From contig NW_022204507.1 in assembly GCF_008831285.2 (NCBI RefSeq), forward strand, positions 1,240,001 through 1,304,000: DNA of 64,000 nucleotides. The letters are read 5' to 3'. The stretch is from Nymphaea colorata. Its lineage: Eukaryota > Streptophyta > Magnoliopsida > Nymphaeales > Nymphaeaceae. The notes beneath the pieces are model-generated. The model did not search any database and was not told the DNA's origin. It saw only the letters and a list, made by a program, of their open reading frames with translations. Made by a program: the position numbers and the translations under genes. Positions 12,553-24,690 of this stretch are shown in pieces (position 1 is the stretch's first letter; the number at the start of each line of letters is the position of its first letter).

Positions 12553-12959
12553 TCCAGTCACAACATAGTGCCCACATGGGCACTATCAAACTCAGGTCGG
12601 TGACTCAAGCGATGTTCAGTCAAAAAATTTGGGTACTGCCACGAAAGATGAGGTTGAGGTTACAAGTTGATGGGTTAGGGAAGATCATGGCAACTTTCCT
12701 GCTTCGTGGGCCATTACAGATATTTTGATGGGATTTTCATATGATCCGATCAGGTCGACTGAAAACTGGATTGGCCGGGTCATTCCTGAATATTCAGGGC
12801 ATTCAAATAAAAGTCAAGAAGAATGAGGAGAGAAGGGTGTGGAGGAGGAGAAACTGAACTTTAGCCACCAGCATTGTCATGGATGTCGCTGTTGATTTCT
12901 TCAATCGATGCTGCTTGAGTTTTCGACACTGACGGTCAACGGCGAAGCTGCCAATTGGT

Positions 12960-13335
12960 AACATATTTATTACATGATTAAGAAAAAATTAGTACAATCA
13001 ATTATCAGAAACTTCATTTTATCATCCAGCTAGTTCCACCTCCAACCATGGTTAGTGGTAGCCAGAGTTAGGAATGTTGGACTTAGGGGCACTAATTTAA
13101 AGAATCTCATACCTATAGGGTCACTGGTGCATATAAAGAAGCAAGTAGTTGAAAGCTTACGTAAAATGAAAATAAAGAAATTTGATAGGACCATTTTGGC
13201 AACTGCCTACACCAGCCCACGTATGACTCCACCAAAGGCTCTAGCCCCAATCTCAATTTTTGTACTTCCAGGCATTTCATGGACCTGACAATCAAAATAG
13301 GGTTCGTATAAAATTTTAAAATAAAATTCGAATTC
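12960..13335. other. Insert present only in left block Y
   Basis: The right copy passes directly from the equivalent of about 12955 to the equivalent of 13340. The insert has no supported gene. It contains AGTGGTAGCCAG near 13047 and, inverted, GGTGGAGTCAT near 13221, resembling diverged GTGG-AGCCA-type MITE ends, but I could not define its borders or a target-site duplication. Confidence 0.45.
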
Positions 13336-13789
13336 ACACTGAACAAATGCACATTTAAAATAAATAGCAATTAAGTAGATTACTTGTTTGATGATTGAAT
13401 GCAGTGCGGAACCTTCAACAATATATATTTATTTGGGTAATAGTGAAAATGAATCCATTCTATAGACCATTCGTTTCTAATAAATCTTTATAACAATCGG
13501 AATCAGAACCGAAACCAAGTGAAACAACCTGCAGGCTGTCGGTAAGATAAATCAGTGTACTATATTTAAAAAAAACAATGAAAAATAGAAGATAAAAATC
13601 TTAAAAGTATTTAAAAGATAATTAAATAACAACACGGGCAACAGCCACTGAATAAAACAGGTTTGCCAAAAAATTCAAATTGACTTAAATAATTCAGCCC
13701 AACTTTATAAACACTGTTCTCAAATGCATGACATTTTAGTGGACCTCTTGCTTGTGGAGAAAAACCCTTCTTTGTTACGGTGAGCGGGA

Positions 13790-14015
13790 GTGAACCTGCC
13801 GCCTCATGCATGAGGGGCAGAAGCTCTACTCGTCCCTTTACCCCAGGTCTAGAGAAACATCAAAACCAGGTGAATTACGGTCACTCCCTTCAGTTTAGGA
13901 GTAGCTCCACCCAACCTTTATGGTTCATGAGAACAATGCTCATGGTATTGGAACTGACTACCTGACTCTCACCAAACTCTTAACTCACCAGTTATGCTAC
14001 TCTTCTCGGAGTAAC
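13790..14015 (-). repeat. tRNA-derived SINE-like repeat with pol III boxes, left copy
   Basis: On the minus strand TAGCATAACTGG (13988-13999) fits an A box, and CAGTTCCAATACC (13944-13956) fits a B box with one extra base. The distance between their starts is 43 bases, as in tRNA-like promoters. A second GGTTC-ACTCCC stretch lies further 3' near 13785-13800. It is part of block Y and recurs at 50040-50285, where the A box reads on into TTGAG, closer to a tRNA. No tRNA cloverleaf is supported, so this is a SINE-like element rather than a tRNA gene. Confidence 0.5.
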
Positions 14016-14321
14016 CTGATCTCTTTGTTTGACCTTATGAAAAAGAGTACATATAAGACTATTGAAGCTTACAACTTCTGGAGGTAAAGTCTTTTGTGTA
14101 ACTTGCACTGAGACTTTTAAATTCTCTTAGATGGAACTCGGTAAGAATAATATACTGCTTTTTTTTAAAAATATATAAAAAGCACCATATTCTTATTTCA
14201 AGAACGCAACTCATTTCAATTAACAAAAAAATTAATCTTCTAATGAATTAAATGCTGAGCAGTACTATATGTTCCGAATTTTAGCTACACATGCACTCGT
14301 TAATATTCTTCAGTGATCCTA

Positions 14322-14465
14322 AAATCTGTTCCAAACATGTGTCAGCAACTTGAAATATGTCGTTGTGTACTAAATCCATCCCATATGTGTCGGGCACTCA
14401 AGAATATGTCGCTGTGTACTAAATCCGTTCCAAACATGTGTAAGGGACTTGAAAATATTTCGCTA
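14322..14465 (+). repeat. 51-bp tandem repeat, about 2.8 units, left copy
   Basis: Units start AAATC at 14322, 14372 and 14421, spacing 50 and 49 because of small deletions; the right copy has exact 51-bp spacing. Each unit contains ACATGTGT-AG and ATATGTCGCT-like landmarks. In frame, each unit encodes a 17-residue repeat beginning KSVPNMC. Confidence 0.88.
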
Positions 14466-14519
14466 GCCAGTACATTGTGCAAGCTACAACAACCATCATT
14501 GTTGATGGAGGGTTAGCAT

Positions 14520-15030
14520 TGTTAGTTGCAAAGTTAAAAGACATTGTGAAGTTAAGCGATTTATATAACCATCACAGAACACATTGTGTTATGGACCGAA
14601 AATTCCATTGTCAAAGTTACAATAAGGTGTAGGCACTTTCCATGGCCATATGCTAACTTAAAGCAACTAATGTCACAACAAACACAACTAAGACACGATG
14701 GCCATTTTCATCGATAATCGTTTGGCAACGGGACTTGTGTTGGTGTAGATTTGACTGTCGCGGATTACTTATTAGCGACAGAATTGCCAGTATTAGCGAC
14801 TGTCCAAGTTAAAGCCATAGTTAATGTTCATACTCGTGCAGACATATCTAAGTTAAGCTTTAAACTTAAACGGGGGGGAAGCATCTTTAAAACAAGATAC
14901 ATATATTTATTCAACATGAAAAAATAACACCATCAACCACATGACAATCAGGACATAAAACATAAGCAGCGTCCAATGCTGCCAATTATAGACTAGTACA
15001 GAGAACTGCGTAGATCATCACAAAAAACCT
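14520..15030. other. Non-coding, with a small hairpin
   Basis: No gene is supported. CTGTCGC near 14753 and GCGACAG near 14776 can pair as a short stem with an 11-13-base loop; the same stem is kept in the right copy near 51016-51045. Confidence 0.5.
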
Positions 15031-16777
15031 TCAGCCCTGAGTACATTCAATTGGTGCAAAAGAAAGCAGCCCCTTCCCCAAATCATATTTCACATGCATG
15101 TTCTGCTGGAAAACATTGCCGAAAATGGCTCAGCTAGCGGTCGCACTTCGATACATCCAAAAGATATTTGAAGGTGGCAGCTTCAAGTCTGCATTGGTGG
15201 AATCAAAACTCATCTCCCGCAATCCTTAATTTGGATCACCATTATTCTCTACATTATAACACAAATAATCTTGGTTAGGATGATAGAAGCGTTTATGGTT
15301 TGTGACATTAGCCACCGTACTTGATCATACACATCTTTGGCAAGATAGTCAGTGTGGTACCCGAGTCTATCATGATTGATCCAGCATATCCCAACCACGT
15401 TGCCATCTGTGCACCTCCAAACTATATGTTGAGTATGTTGTTCCCCACATTTAAGTAATCTAGTGTGAGGTACAGAAAGTGCCTTGAGCTGCATTTGCTT
15501 CCATTGGCGTCTGTTGAACCTCTTGGGTTCGAAGAGCTCTACCTCCTCACAGAATTTGATCTACTCAATGACATTATTTTTCTTGCTATGGAGAGGAAGA
15601 CCGTATGCAAATTTATGGTTAATAAAGAAGCCGATGTGGACTAACAAGTGAAGAGATCCTGGCCTGAGGCCAACAAGACTAGGATGTACAAGATTTTTGG
15701 AATCAACACTATTTTCTTTATGAACACAACCAAAGGCGATTGTCGGAAGCTTGATGGTGCCACAGTGCCAACCTCAAACCAAAATCTTTCGAGACCAAGG
15801 GACCCTTCTACAACAGATCCAACACCATATGAGGACTTGACGCTACGAAGTTGGTTGTCGTCACAAGTGGACCAGAAGCCAGTGGTGCATCTCAGGTTAT
15901 GGTATGTGGAAGACTGAAGTGGCTTTAATGTGGACTTCATTTGGCAGGTAAAGTTGTAGTAAGGAACACACAATGTCCATTGAGTTTGCTGCCAGTGTGA
16001 TGATGACCAAGTAAGATGGACTTCTAGTGATGTACTAATGTAAAGCTGCATGAGAAACTCTCTATATATAGATGTATCAATGTCTTCTTTGATAGTACAT
16101 GAAGTTGCTGCTTCGATAACTCCAAACAACTGCCTACCAGCCTATTCTCTCATAGATCTAAGTATATAGGTTGTATGGTGGATTTGAGAAGAAATAGTTG
16201 GACATATGGCCAACTTTCTTTTCTAATATTTTGTCTTGTCATACAGGCGGAAGCTTTCCAAAGCATTTCAACCAGGTTGATTGCAGGATGTGAACTTTTG
16301 TCGGCAGTTTCACCTGTTTAGTGGACCCTAACACATTTCACAAGTTAACCAGAGTTCCTCCTTAACCAGATATTCTAAACTCTAAGTTACCGGGGCATTC
16401 CCTTGAAATCTGGAATTTGCAAGATATTTCCAGATTTAGCGTTCAGCACTGGAATTAGTTCATCTGGTCAGGCTTCATGCGAATACACATGGATGGTTGG
16501 GTTGTTGGTGTTGGCATAACCTGAAGCCATCGTGAGCACAACTTGAAGCGTAGAGCTGCCCTGCTCAGTGCTTCGAACTGGAGTGGATGAAGGATCATAG
16601 AGATGAGAGAGAGGCAAGTCTTGGTGAATGAGGTCTATCGAGAAGCCTGGAGTTTGGTTAACATCGACAGTGTTAGTGAAGATGTTGGTAGGAAAGTTTG
16701 ATAGTGCAACTGGGAGAAGTTACAGGAGGAGGATCATGAAGGCGGAGAGGAAGGTGGCTATGGCAACTGTTAATCAT
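15031..16777 (-). pseudogene. Aspartic protease (nepenthesin/CDR1-like, A1 family) pseudogene, left Y copy
   Basis: This family comprises secreted or apoplastic plant peptidases with a DTGS and a DSGT catalytic motif. The ATG (16775-16777) is followed by a hydrophobic leader in a shifted frame. A TAA after codons for ILLL is shared with the right copy. The prosegment (IDLIHQDLPLS near 16600), the first catalytic region (near 15990), the DSGT motif (near 15345-15356) and the C-terminal end ...SFAPIECTQG with TGA (15031-15033) are all readable, but in several frames. At the first catalytic site one base is lost and the Asp codon destroyed, while DSGT survives. About 300 bases of unrelated sequence separate the prosegment from the mature part. 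The upstream TATA box is at 16802-16809. Translation of a working enzyme is excluded. Confidence 0.88.
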
Positions 16778-16801
16778 AGATCTACAAAGAAAAACTCCTT
16801 G

Positions 16802-16809
16802 TATTTATA
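16802..16809 (-). promoter_or_regulatory. TATA box of aspartic protease pseudogene, left Y copy
   Basis: TATAAATA on the minus strand, 24 bases upstream of the ATG at 16777. The same box stands at 53290-53297 before the right copy. The short distance implies an almost absent 5' leader or a different functional start. Confidence 0.55.
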
Positions 16810-17150
16810 AGGAGATCATGAGTAGGTTGTGACTAAGGGTGTGGATTTAAATACAAATGGTGGGGAAAGAAGCACATGGTCAAAGTGAGAAGTGTGGGAT
16901 GTTCCACATGTAACAGTTCTTGGTCACGGAGAAGATGTGGTTATTACGTGAAGGAGCAGAGAAGGAACAACATGGACCCTAGGTTAGAGTTAGGAAAATG
17001 TTCGTGTAAGTCACCTATTGATCAAGGATTCCAGTCAGTTCTATCAGTGCGATGATTTGGGTGTCGGTGGTAAAGAGCGCTGGTGTTGTGGACGAAAATG
17101 AGTGAGAGAGGCATTTGGATTACCAGATCTTGCAGTGTGTGAAATTGAGG
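16810..17150. other. Protease upstream region and LINE junction
   Basis: Shared with 53300-53700. No gene is supported. The right copy has about 55 bases (roughly 53507-53562) that are missing here. Confidence 0.5.
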
Positions 17151-20100
17151 GAAGCAAATGGTTAGACCTTTCAGATGGACTGCTATTGCAATTCTTTAGG
17201 CAGTAGCTCAAGTTTTCGTCTGGATGGGTGGAAGTTTTCGACAATTTGTATCAGGTGAAACAATTTTCACTCCTTTCAAAATGACTATTTTTGATCAAGG
17301 CTTCCTCAAGGAATATTTAGAGGAAGTTATGCAACCAAAAAAAATGGCGTGTTCGTGATAGGTTTTTGGTCTCTAGCAAGTGAAGTCAGGAATGCCGCTT
17401 CGACTTCAAGCTGTCACGAGAACCCTCTAGGGATTCGTCTACCGAAGTTGCCTCTTTATATGTGGAACTGCAAGGTGTTAGCTGGTGTCATTAAGGTTCT
17501 GGGTAGTTTTTTTGTAGATGCTGATGGCTTCACTTATGGGTTGATTTGTATACTTGATGGTGATAAAGTTTTGAATAAATGGTGGAAGATGAAACAAAAT
17601 TGTTTCTATACCTTATGTGGGATTCATTACATCCCACAGGAGATCGTCTCACTCGTATGAGGGAGGGAAAAAGGAATACTAAACCCTCAACTGGAAGGAC
17701 TCAAGTCATTATTGCTAATAGAAGGTGGAATCTAGGCTCTAAGCAATGCAGCTATCTAATATAAATGAAATCAATTTGTGCCTTTTGAAAAAGATGTACT
17801 TCCTATTGAAGCCTATGATCTATGGGTCACGAGTCTCAAGGGATTATCTCATATGAAATGGTGTTGGAATCATCTTCATTGAAGGTTAACCATGGTAAAA
17901 CTATTGCTGAGTCCTGCCATGAGACCAAAAAGAAAGCCACAGAAGTTGAGGAGGAATTTTTTCCTGGATTTGGCTTTTGAACTCCACTAGGACTGTACTA
18001 ATGGACTGAAAACAAAAAGATAAAAGGTCTTCCTCTCCTATGAATATTAGTTTGAACAAAAAAGAGATCTCCATTCCAAAGAAGTTAACAATTTTAAGAA
18101 GAAGGGTTGTGGACAACATTTTTAAGGCTATATAAAGTTCTGGCCTGAAAGAAAGGAAGTTGGTGCAACATGAACCTGGCATGGATATCCAAGGAGCAGA
18201 GGATTTCCATAACAAAGAGAATGCTCTCCTGTAGGAAAAGCAGCCTAAGAGGAGTTGCCAATTGCCATAAAATGAAGTTTACCGTTGGAATGTTAGAGGC
18301 CTTGCTACTCTAACAACGTAGAAAGATTTTGGCAATTGGGTGATATCTCATCAACTTGGGATCATTTTGATGTTTCGATATCATGTTGAATGCAGACAAC
18401 TTCAAATCCTTTTGCAATCACTTCTAGGAGTTTTTGTTTAATCTAATATTGATATGAATCTTAATGGGCCATAATTGTGTATAGTTAGAGACAGGCTGAT
18501 TTTAGATTGACTAGTTGCAAATTTAATAAATTTTGGATGGATTGTTTGTTTATTCATAAGCTTTCAATCTCAACTTTGATACAATAGGTGTGTATCTTCA
18601 CCCTCACTTTAGAATTTGCAAAGACCAATTGGTTATGTTAAATATCATAATTGCCAATAAACAAATGTTAGTATTATAATGAAAGATTTTAATTCAGCTT
18701 ATAAGGAGTCTGAAAAATGGCCCTGCCCCTGCTAGACAAGCTTGTTTAGCATTCAATGGATTCATCAAGATGTTGGACTAAGAGAGATTGTGGACAGAAA
18801 CAAAGCATTCACTTGAACCAATCTCTGCATCCCAACAGCACTGGTTCAAAGCAACTTAGTTAGATTTTGAGAACTTGAAAATTGTGGGCAGCTTTTGGTA
18901 AAACCAAGAAGTTCTTTAGACCACTCAGCACTTCTCTTTTACATGTAAATTAAATATCTTTAAAACCGCATGCAAGAGAAGACGAAGATTTAAATAGTTC
19001 CTTTATTGAGAGTGTCAACCTAGTTGTAAGGTCATTATTACAAGAGCATGGAGAGTGGAGTGTAGAGGATGCACAGTTCTTAAACTTTTCGCAAAACAGA
19101 ATAGAGTACGACCATGCCTAAGTAATTGGAGTAAGTATAGAACCAAGAAAGTTGACACCAGAATTAATGTACTTCGAAAGGATCTTATTGAAATTTATAA
19201 GAGGCAAGATATTGACTCTCATAATGGTCCACTTATGAAAATCATATTAGATGTTTTCTTGTGGACGCTCTTTGAGATGAAGAAATGTACTAGAAAAGAA
19301 AGTAAGGGTATCATGGCTACAAAAAAGGGGATAATAACAGCAAATGTTTTCATGCTATGTTCAAGAAAGGTCCAAAAAAAGTAGACTCTTGCACATGAAG
19401 ACAGATGATGGGGAGTTTTATGAGGAGGATCCAATTCTTTCAGCATGTACTTCTCATTTTTAAAGATTTTTTACCCGCGACAACTCAACAAGAATGATTA
19501 TGATCACCTTGCTGTTGTCACTGCGTATTTATAAAAGAAAACTTAACGTTGTTAAGTCCCATTTCTTATTCTTTTAAAAATACAGAGTAAACTTAGTTTA
19601 TGAAAAAGCATGCTACTTTCCTATGCAGTAGGATCTACTTGATCAAATCAGTATTAAAAGCACTTCGTATTTACGGATGTTGGTGTTCAAGTGCCTCTTG
19701 GTGTCATTAAGAAAATGGAACAGATTATGTGCAGTTTTTATAGGACCAGTCAGATGCGGGGAGGCTTTTAATTTCCTGGAATGTCTTGGCTTTTCCTAAA
19801 TAGGAAGGTGGGTCAGCATTAGAAAACTTAAAGGGGTCAATGAAGCTAATTGGTTGTTTCCAAGATGTACATTAATTTTTCACCAGGGCATATGGGACTC
19901 ATTATGCATGAAGAAATATTTGAGTAGGAAAAGTACTTGGTATGTGGAAATGGTTCCCAATATTTCTTCTCTTGGGAGGGATCCAAATCTGTTACTTGAA
20001 ATGTGATGAATGGAGAGCTTGATAAGTTCTACAGAGGATGTTTTACTCAAGCAGATTCCATTGGATCTGCTTGGGAAGCAGAACCTTTCCTTCGAAAGTC

Positions 20101-21300
20101 GGTTAAGTAAATGCTAATACAGCACCACATTAAGCTAAATCTATGGCGACATGTGCAATGCATTGGAGATTGCCTTCAACTTAGGCTCATGCAAAGTGCA
20201 GATTTCTTTGTTTTAAAGAAAATCGTAAACCTGCAAAGCTCAGGAGCCAAGTTTGGAACCATGTAAATTAATGGAATGGTAGTTACAAGGCACAGTAGAT
20301 TGTGGAACGCAAAACTTAACCTAGAGCTGGTTTGTGTTTGTTTGTAGTTATTAACGTCAACCTGCTGATGCCAATGTAAGGTCTTCCATTGTTTCTGTGT
20401 TTAATTTGTGTGGAGGGCTTGTGAAGATCTATCTCACTTTCTTTTCTCATATACTAATGCTATGAACATTTAGCAATACATCTATTCATGGTTTGGAGTT
20501 GATAAATTCCATACATCAGACTTTTTCTCTGTCTGGAGCTGGTGGTGGAGGAAGAGGTTCTCATGTAAAGAATTCAGATGGTGTTGACTTGCCTGCTTCA
20601 ATATCACAATCTGGAAGCTATGGTGTTTCAAAAATCACGTGGTGCATAAAGAGGTGGTTAAGCTAGCTAAGATTTCTAAGAGGAAGTTTGACACTCATGT
20701 TGTGAGGTATTCTATAAACAAGAATGAGGACAATATGTAAAACAGGCGATAAATATATAGCTGCAAGCCATAATTTTTAGTCATTTTTGGCATTGTGAGA
20801 GTAAAGATGAGTGGGGGCTGAAAGTGGTCACTACATGTGTTGCAAATGTTTATAAAGTGGCTGGTTTACTATGGTACAAAGGTTTCTCTTCTCAAACATG
20901 ATCAGAACTATGGACTCTGTTCTTGTAGAGAGGATTCCTAAAGACTGTCATGTTACTCTAATCACAGAATGTCATGTTACTCTAATCACAGACTGTCATG
21001 CTCTTAGTCCTCGTGTCAAGGAACTAAGAGAGTGACTCTGGTTCTTTGGTTGTCTCAATAGTGAGAAGGTATTCCGTGGTTAAAGATCACTACTCTTTGG
21101 AGGCTATCTCCTTTGGAAACTCCTTTGTCGTTGACAAAGTCAAAAAAAGAAAAAACAAAAGAAAAGCCAACATTAATGATACTGAAGGTCACTGATTCAT
21201 GTCAGACAAATCCTGAAAAGCGCTGACCCTGTTAGAGCCAGTTCTTAATTGTGTTTTTCTATTGATTTTTTTTTCTTTATATTATTTTTCATCATTAATG
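17150..21300 (+). mobile_element. L1-type LINE relic, left copy, RT core deleted
   Basis: Domain order fits a plant LINE. Bases 17349-17660 encode a DUF4283-like ORF1 part (LGIRLPKLPLYMWN). Bases near 18690-18900 encode endonuclease (FNSAYKE, ARQACLAFNG, then RNKAFTWTNLCIP with mutations). Bases 19050-19380 hold the stretch before RT (KKGDNNSKCFHAMF). The RT palm is missing: the sequence jumps at 19561-19565 from the equivalent of 55778 to the equivalent of 56774. The RT thumb region follows (PK, stop, EGG near 19790-19815). Many stops and frameshifts occur throughout. The part from about 20100 to 21300 is shared with the right copy but has no domain I recognise, and both borders are approximate. 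Confidence 0.8.
20946..20993. repeat. 24-bp tandem duplication in LINE relic
   Basis: Two units start TGTCATGTTACTC at 20946 and 20970. The right copy (58210-58235) has one unit, so this duplication arose after the block Y duplication. Confidence 0.85.
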
Positions 21301-21626
21301 GAAGGAGAAACCCAGCCCGATTGCATCAAAACGGTTCCTCGTCAAGGAAAGTGTAGCATTTCGGGCCCCCATTGAAGGGACAAGGTATACATCATAGGGT
21401 TGGGCTCCCATGCACTTTTGTGGTCTACGTTATTTTTAGCAATACAGACAAAAGTGGTAAGAACAATATTTTTTTGATATTACCGTTTCAAGAACGAAGA
21501 ACCTCAATGAAGAGTTGAAGGAAGAAGGTTGACAAGTTAACATACGCCTTAGGAAAATAAGGTTCCTAGTGATAAATATAATTATAAATACAGATAAATA
21601 TATATTAAGTAAACAAATATATATAT

Positions 21627-21662
<36 letters not shown>

Positions 21663-23580
21663 CATTTTAATCTTTGGATGTTGGATGACTAATAGATTTA
21701 AAATGTGTCACTGATAAACCCATAAACCATTAAAAAAGTGCCATAAATAGGCACTATTTGATACACTGTTTCTAATACAGCTGCATGCTTTAGCGACCGA
21801 TCTTATTTTTAGTAATAAGACAAGATCTAAGAAATGACAAATTTGAATATGTGTGTGTGTGTGGATTCAAATTTGACGGATGCTAGATATTGTCATATAG
21901 CTCAAAATAAAACATTATTTGCTAAAATATAGACACTGTAGGGATATTAGCAACGGTTTATGGTCTATGGTAGTGTGTTTTATAATAGTTTATCATGATT
22001 TAAACAACAGTTTGTGGTGCTTTCAACCATAGATTTTTAACTTTTTAATTACCTAACAACACTGGGCATTCAACATGCAATAATTCTCCCATATAAAAGT
22101 ACTAGTAATATCTTAAGTAGTTTAATTTTTAAAGGTGAAGACTAAGTAGCACCACTGTATGGCGTCTAATGATATTTTAATTAGATTACCATAAACTCAT
22201 GCACAAAATCACTTTTATCATATCTAAAGGGTGCAAATGATTCCATGTTCGGTTTTAAGCTAGGCCTCTTTCAAATGCATCACCCAAAAATACTAATTAG
22301 CTGACAAGCAAGTTCTCAATGATGGCAAACCTCTCACACACACAAGATCAGTGGAACTTCGTAGCAAAAGTCCTGTATATATTTTGCCAAAACACTATGA
22401 CTGACTCTAAGGGTAAGCACTGGGCCAGGCACCAGATGGACAGTTGGAACCATTTGACCTACTGGCCATAAAAGAAAACTCGCTGGATAGCTGGCCTGGG
22501 TCAGGCATTGGGTGCTCGACTTGGCCCAAATACATACCTTTATACTTTTTTTTTTCCACATTCTTTGGCATGATGCCAGCAGTCCACTCTCATACAAACT
22601 CTTGACATATTCCCAATGGTTTCCAGAAAATTAGAAAATGAAAAGTGAAGAGTTTCAAATTTTGATAGATATCGGGTTGAGTACAAGATAAACATGAAGT
22701 TGATGTCAGGCCCTGGCCCAATAACTAAAGAGAACAGGCTTGGACTGCCAATAAAGGCTTTGGGTCAGCCCAAGCACGGCTTTGTCAAGCCTGGGTCCAG
22801 CCTAATGCTATTCGAGAACCTGTTCACCCACATTCATTTAGGTCAGAGACAGCTTGCTCGGACCTAACCCAACCCTTTGACATCCCCAGGTTGGGTTAAA
22901 CTGTGGATGCCCTCTTTGACCAACTCCAATGATGTCATTGATCGATTCCTCAACAATGCCAAACTGCAGATGCTGGACTGTAGATGGTCCGTGTGGGCCC
23001 GCAGTTTGAGATTGAGATCAAGCTGGGAACTACTTTGTCAATATTGTGGAAATTTCTCTGAATGAAATGTAAAATCAAGTGGAAACTGAAAGAAACCCGT
23101 AAGCACATCTGCGTCTTTAAAATGGGTGATTGGCGATGAACTGGCTAAATCATGCTTCATTCCGAATCACTTGAATAAAGATTGGCTGATTGCCTCAAGC
23201 ACATTGGGCAACTGGGCTGCTTGGCAGTTCATATCCAAGGAATTCAAGGTTTGCATCTTGTGGCCGCTGTCACATTCTAGTGTGTTATTTCTCTTGTCTG
23301 CAAAGCATGGCAAGAACAACATTCGAGTTGAACGATGTACAGTATGTCGACCTTGGTGGTTTTATGAAGAAGAGAGTTTCTTATAAGTAAACATAAATAA
23401 ATAATAACTATTAGCCAATTTGTATAACACTTTGGATCAACGCAAGCCAAGCCCCTACAATTCAAATCGGCTGATTCCAACCAACGTTTACAAGAGAAAA
23501 ACAGAATGTGAGAGTAAGAAGAATTAAAGTACTACTAAGGCGATTGATAAGTATCACAATAGGCACACAGACCTCACGTC
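21300..23580. other. Non-coding repeat-like DNA in block Y
   Basis: Shared with 58560-60757. No gene is supported. It contains a TA tract (21616-21661), TTAGCGACC and TTAGCAACGG motifs (about 21792 and 21950) typical of transposon ends in general, and purine/pyrimidine-biased words such as CCAGGCACCAG at 22420-22440. A 62-residue open stretch at 22877 shared by both copies starts at TTG and was rejected as a gene. Confidence 0.5.
21616..21661. repeat. TA microsatellite
   Basis: TA tract of about 45 bases. The right copy near 58900-58912 has only a few units. Confidence 0.88.
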
Positions 23581-24690
23581 GGCTAACAACGCCAGATGCA
23601 ATGGTTTAGGCTACTTGTCAAAGAAAGAAAAATGTGACCCATGGATGCAATGGAAATCTGACACAAGAATATTCCATGCATGTCTCTCTCTCTAATAGCC
23701 CACATTGTCCGTTAATCTTTTCACCATCCTTAAGAGCTGTTTTAAATAAAAAAACAAATCAGGCGAAATCAGAAAGCGAGAGAGAGAGAGGGAGAGAGAG
23801 AGAGAAAGGGTGGTGACAGTTGCTCATGAAGAGGCAGTGAGTGGAAAGCTTTCAGCTGAGTTGGGTAGATTGAGTTGAGTGCCCGGTTAAGGGTACCAAC
23901 GTACATACCCCAAGAGTAAGGGGACATTTTAATAATTTCAAAAGGTATGTACTTTTTAGTTTTTTTTTTTTTGACTTCCACTTTTGTCTTCCCAATTTTT
24001 TTTTCGGTGTGAATTTTGACTATTTTCATCATAACCAGCGCACATAAATTTTTTGCGTTAGTAATGACACGTATATTACCAGGTTTGGAGTTCAGGTGGA
24101 CATGGGACAACACATACATATTTGTATTAATGTACAGCCATAATGAAAGGAGAGTATCCGGTCCAAGAAAAGGTATTATAGAAAAGACATATCTTCAAAG
24201 AAGAGGATATATATATATATATATGAAAGATATTATGAAAGAGTTCAAAAGTCTAAAATAAACATCATTTTATTAAAAAAATTTAAAAGAAGCCCAACCC
24301 ATCTTTGTTCTCTGAATATAATAAAAAGAAACTTTTAAAAGAGTAGAAAAAAGGTTATGAAAAAGTCAAAAAAGTCTAAATAAACATTCCTTTATTAAAA
24401 AATTGAACATATCAAAAACCCCATCTTTTTTCCACTGCATACTTGTGTGTTCGGATGTACACGCAACTCAATCTCATATCGGGGCTTTGGGTCTGCAGGC
24501 GTGGAGAGGAGAAACTGCACTTTGGCCACCATCATTGTCGTGGGATATCGCTTGTTGATTCCTCAATTGATGCGATGCTGTGGATGAGGTATCACTTTAA
24601 AAAATCTGGAAATGGATCACGAATTGATGGACTAGCATTGCTTATCCATCTATAGGAACAAGTTTCTCAGACATCTTGGACTTAATTTCT
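23580..24690 (+). repeat. R2 repeat copy
   Basis: Unclassified non-coding repeat with landmarks GGCTACTTGTCAAAG, a GA tract (23778-23809), the AAAAAGGTTATGAAAAAGTC stretch and ATCTCATATC. Copies are at 31000-31870 (diverged) and 61137-62250 (block Y partner); pieces lie at 11930-12060, 12830-12955, 37640-37760 and 48520-48670. No coding frame is conserved. Confidence 0.7.

Noticed and set aside
12398-12603. Open frames crossing the N run
   Set aside because: Their continuity depends on unknown bases; the flanks belong to a copia fragment and a MITE/R1 piece.
13770-13860. Possible tRNA gene around GGTTC-ACTCCC
   Set aside because: Only a B-box-like stretch is present; no acceptor stem or complete cloverleaf could be formed. 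Treated as SINE-like.
17044-17244. Minus-strand frame of 66 codons at the LINE start
   Set aside because: Antisense shadow of LINE sequence, without a homologous open frame in the right copy.
22877-23065. 62-codon frame open in both Y copies (also 60068-60256)
   Set aside because: It begins at TTG rather than ATG, most differences between copies change residues, and it sits in repeat-like DNA.
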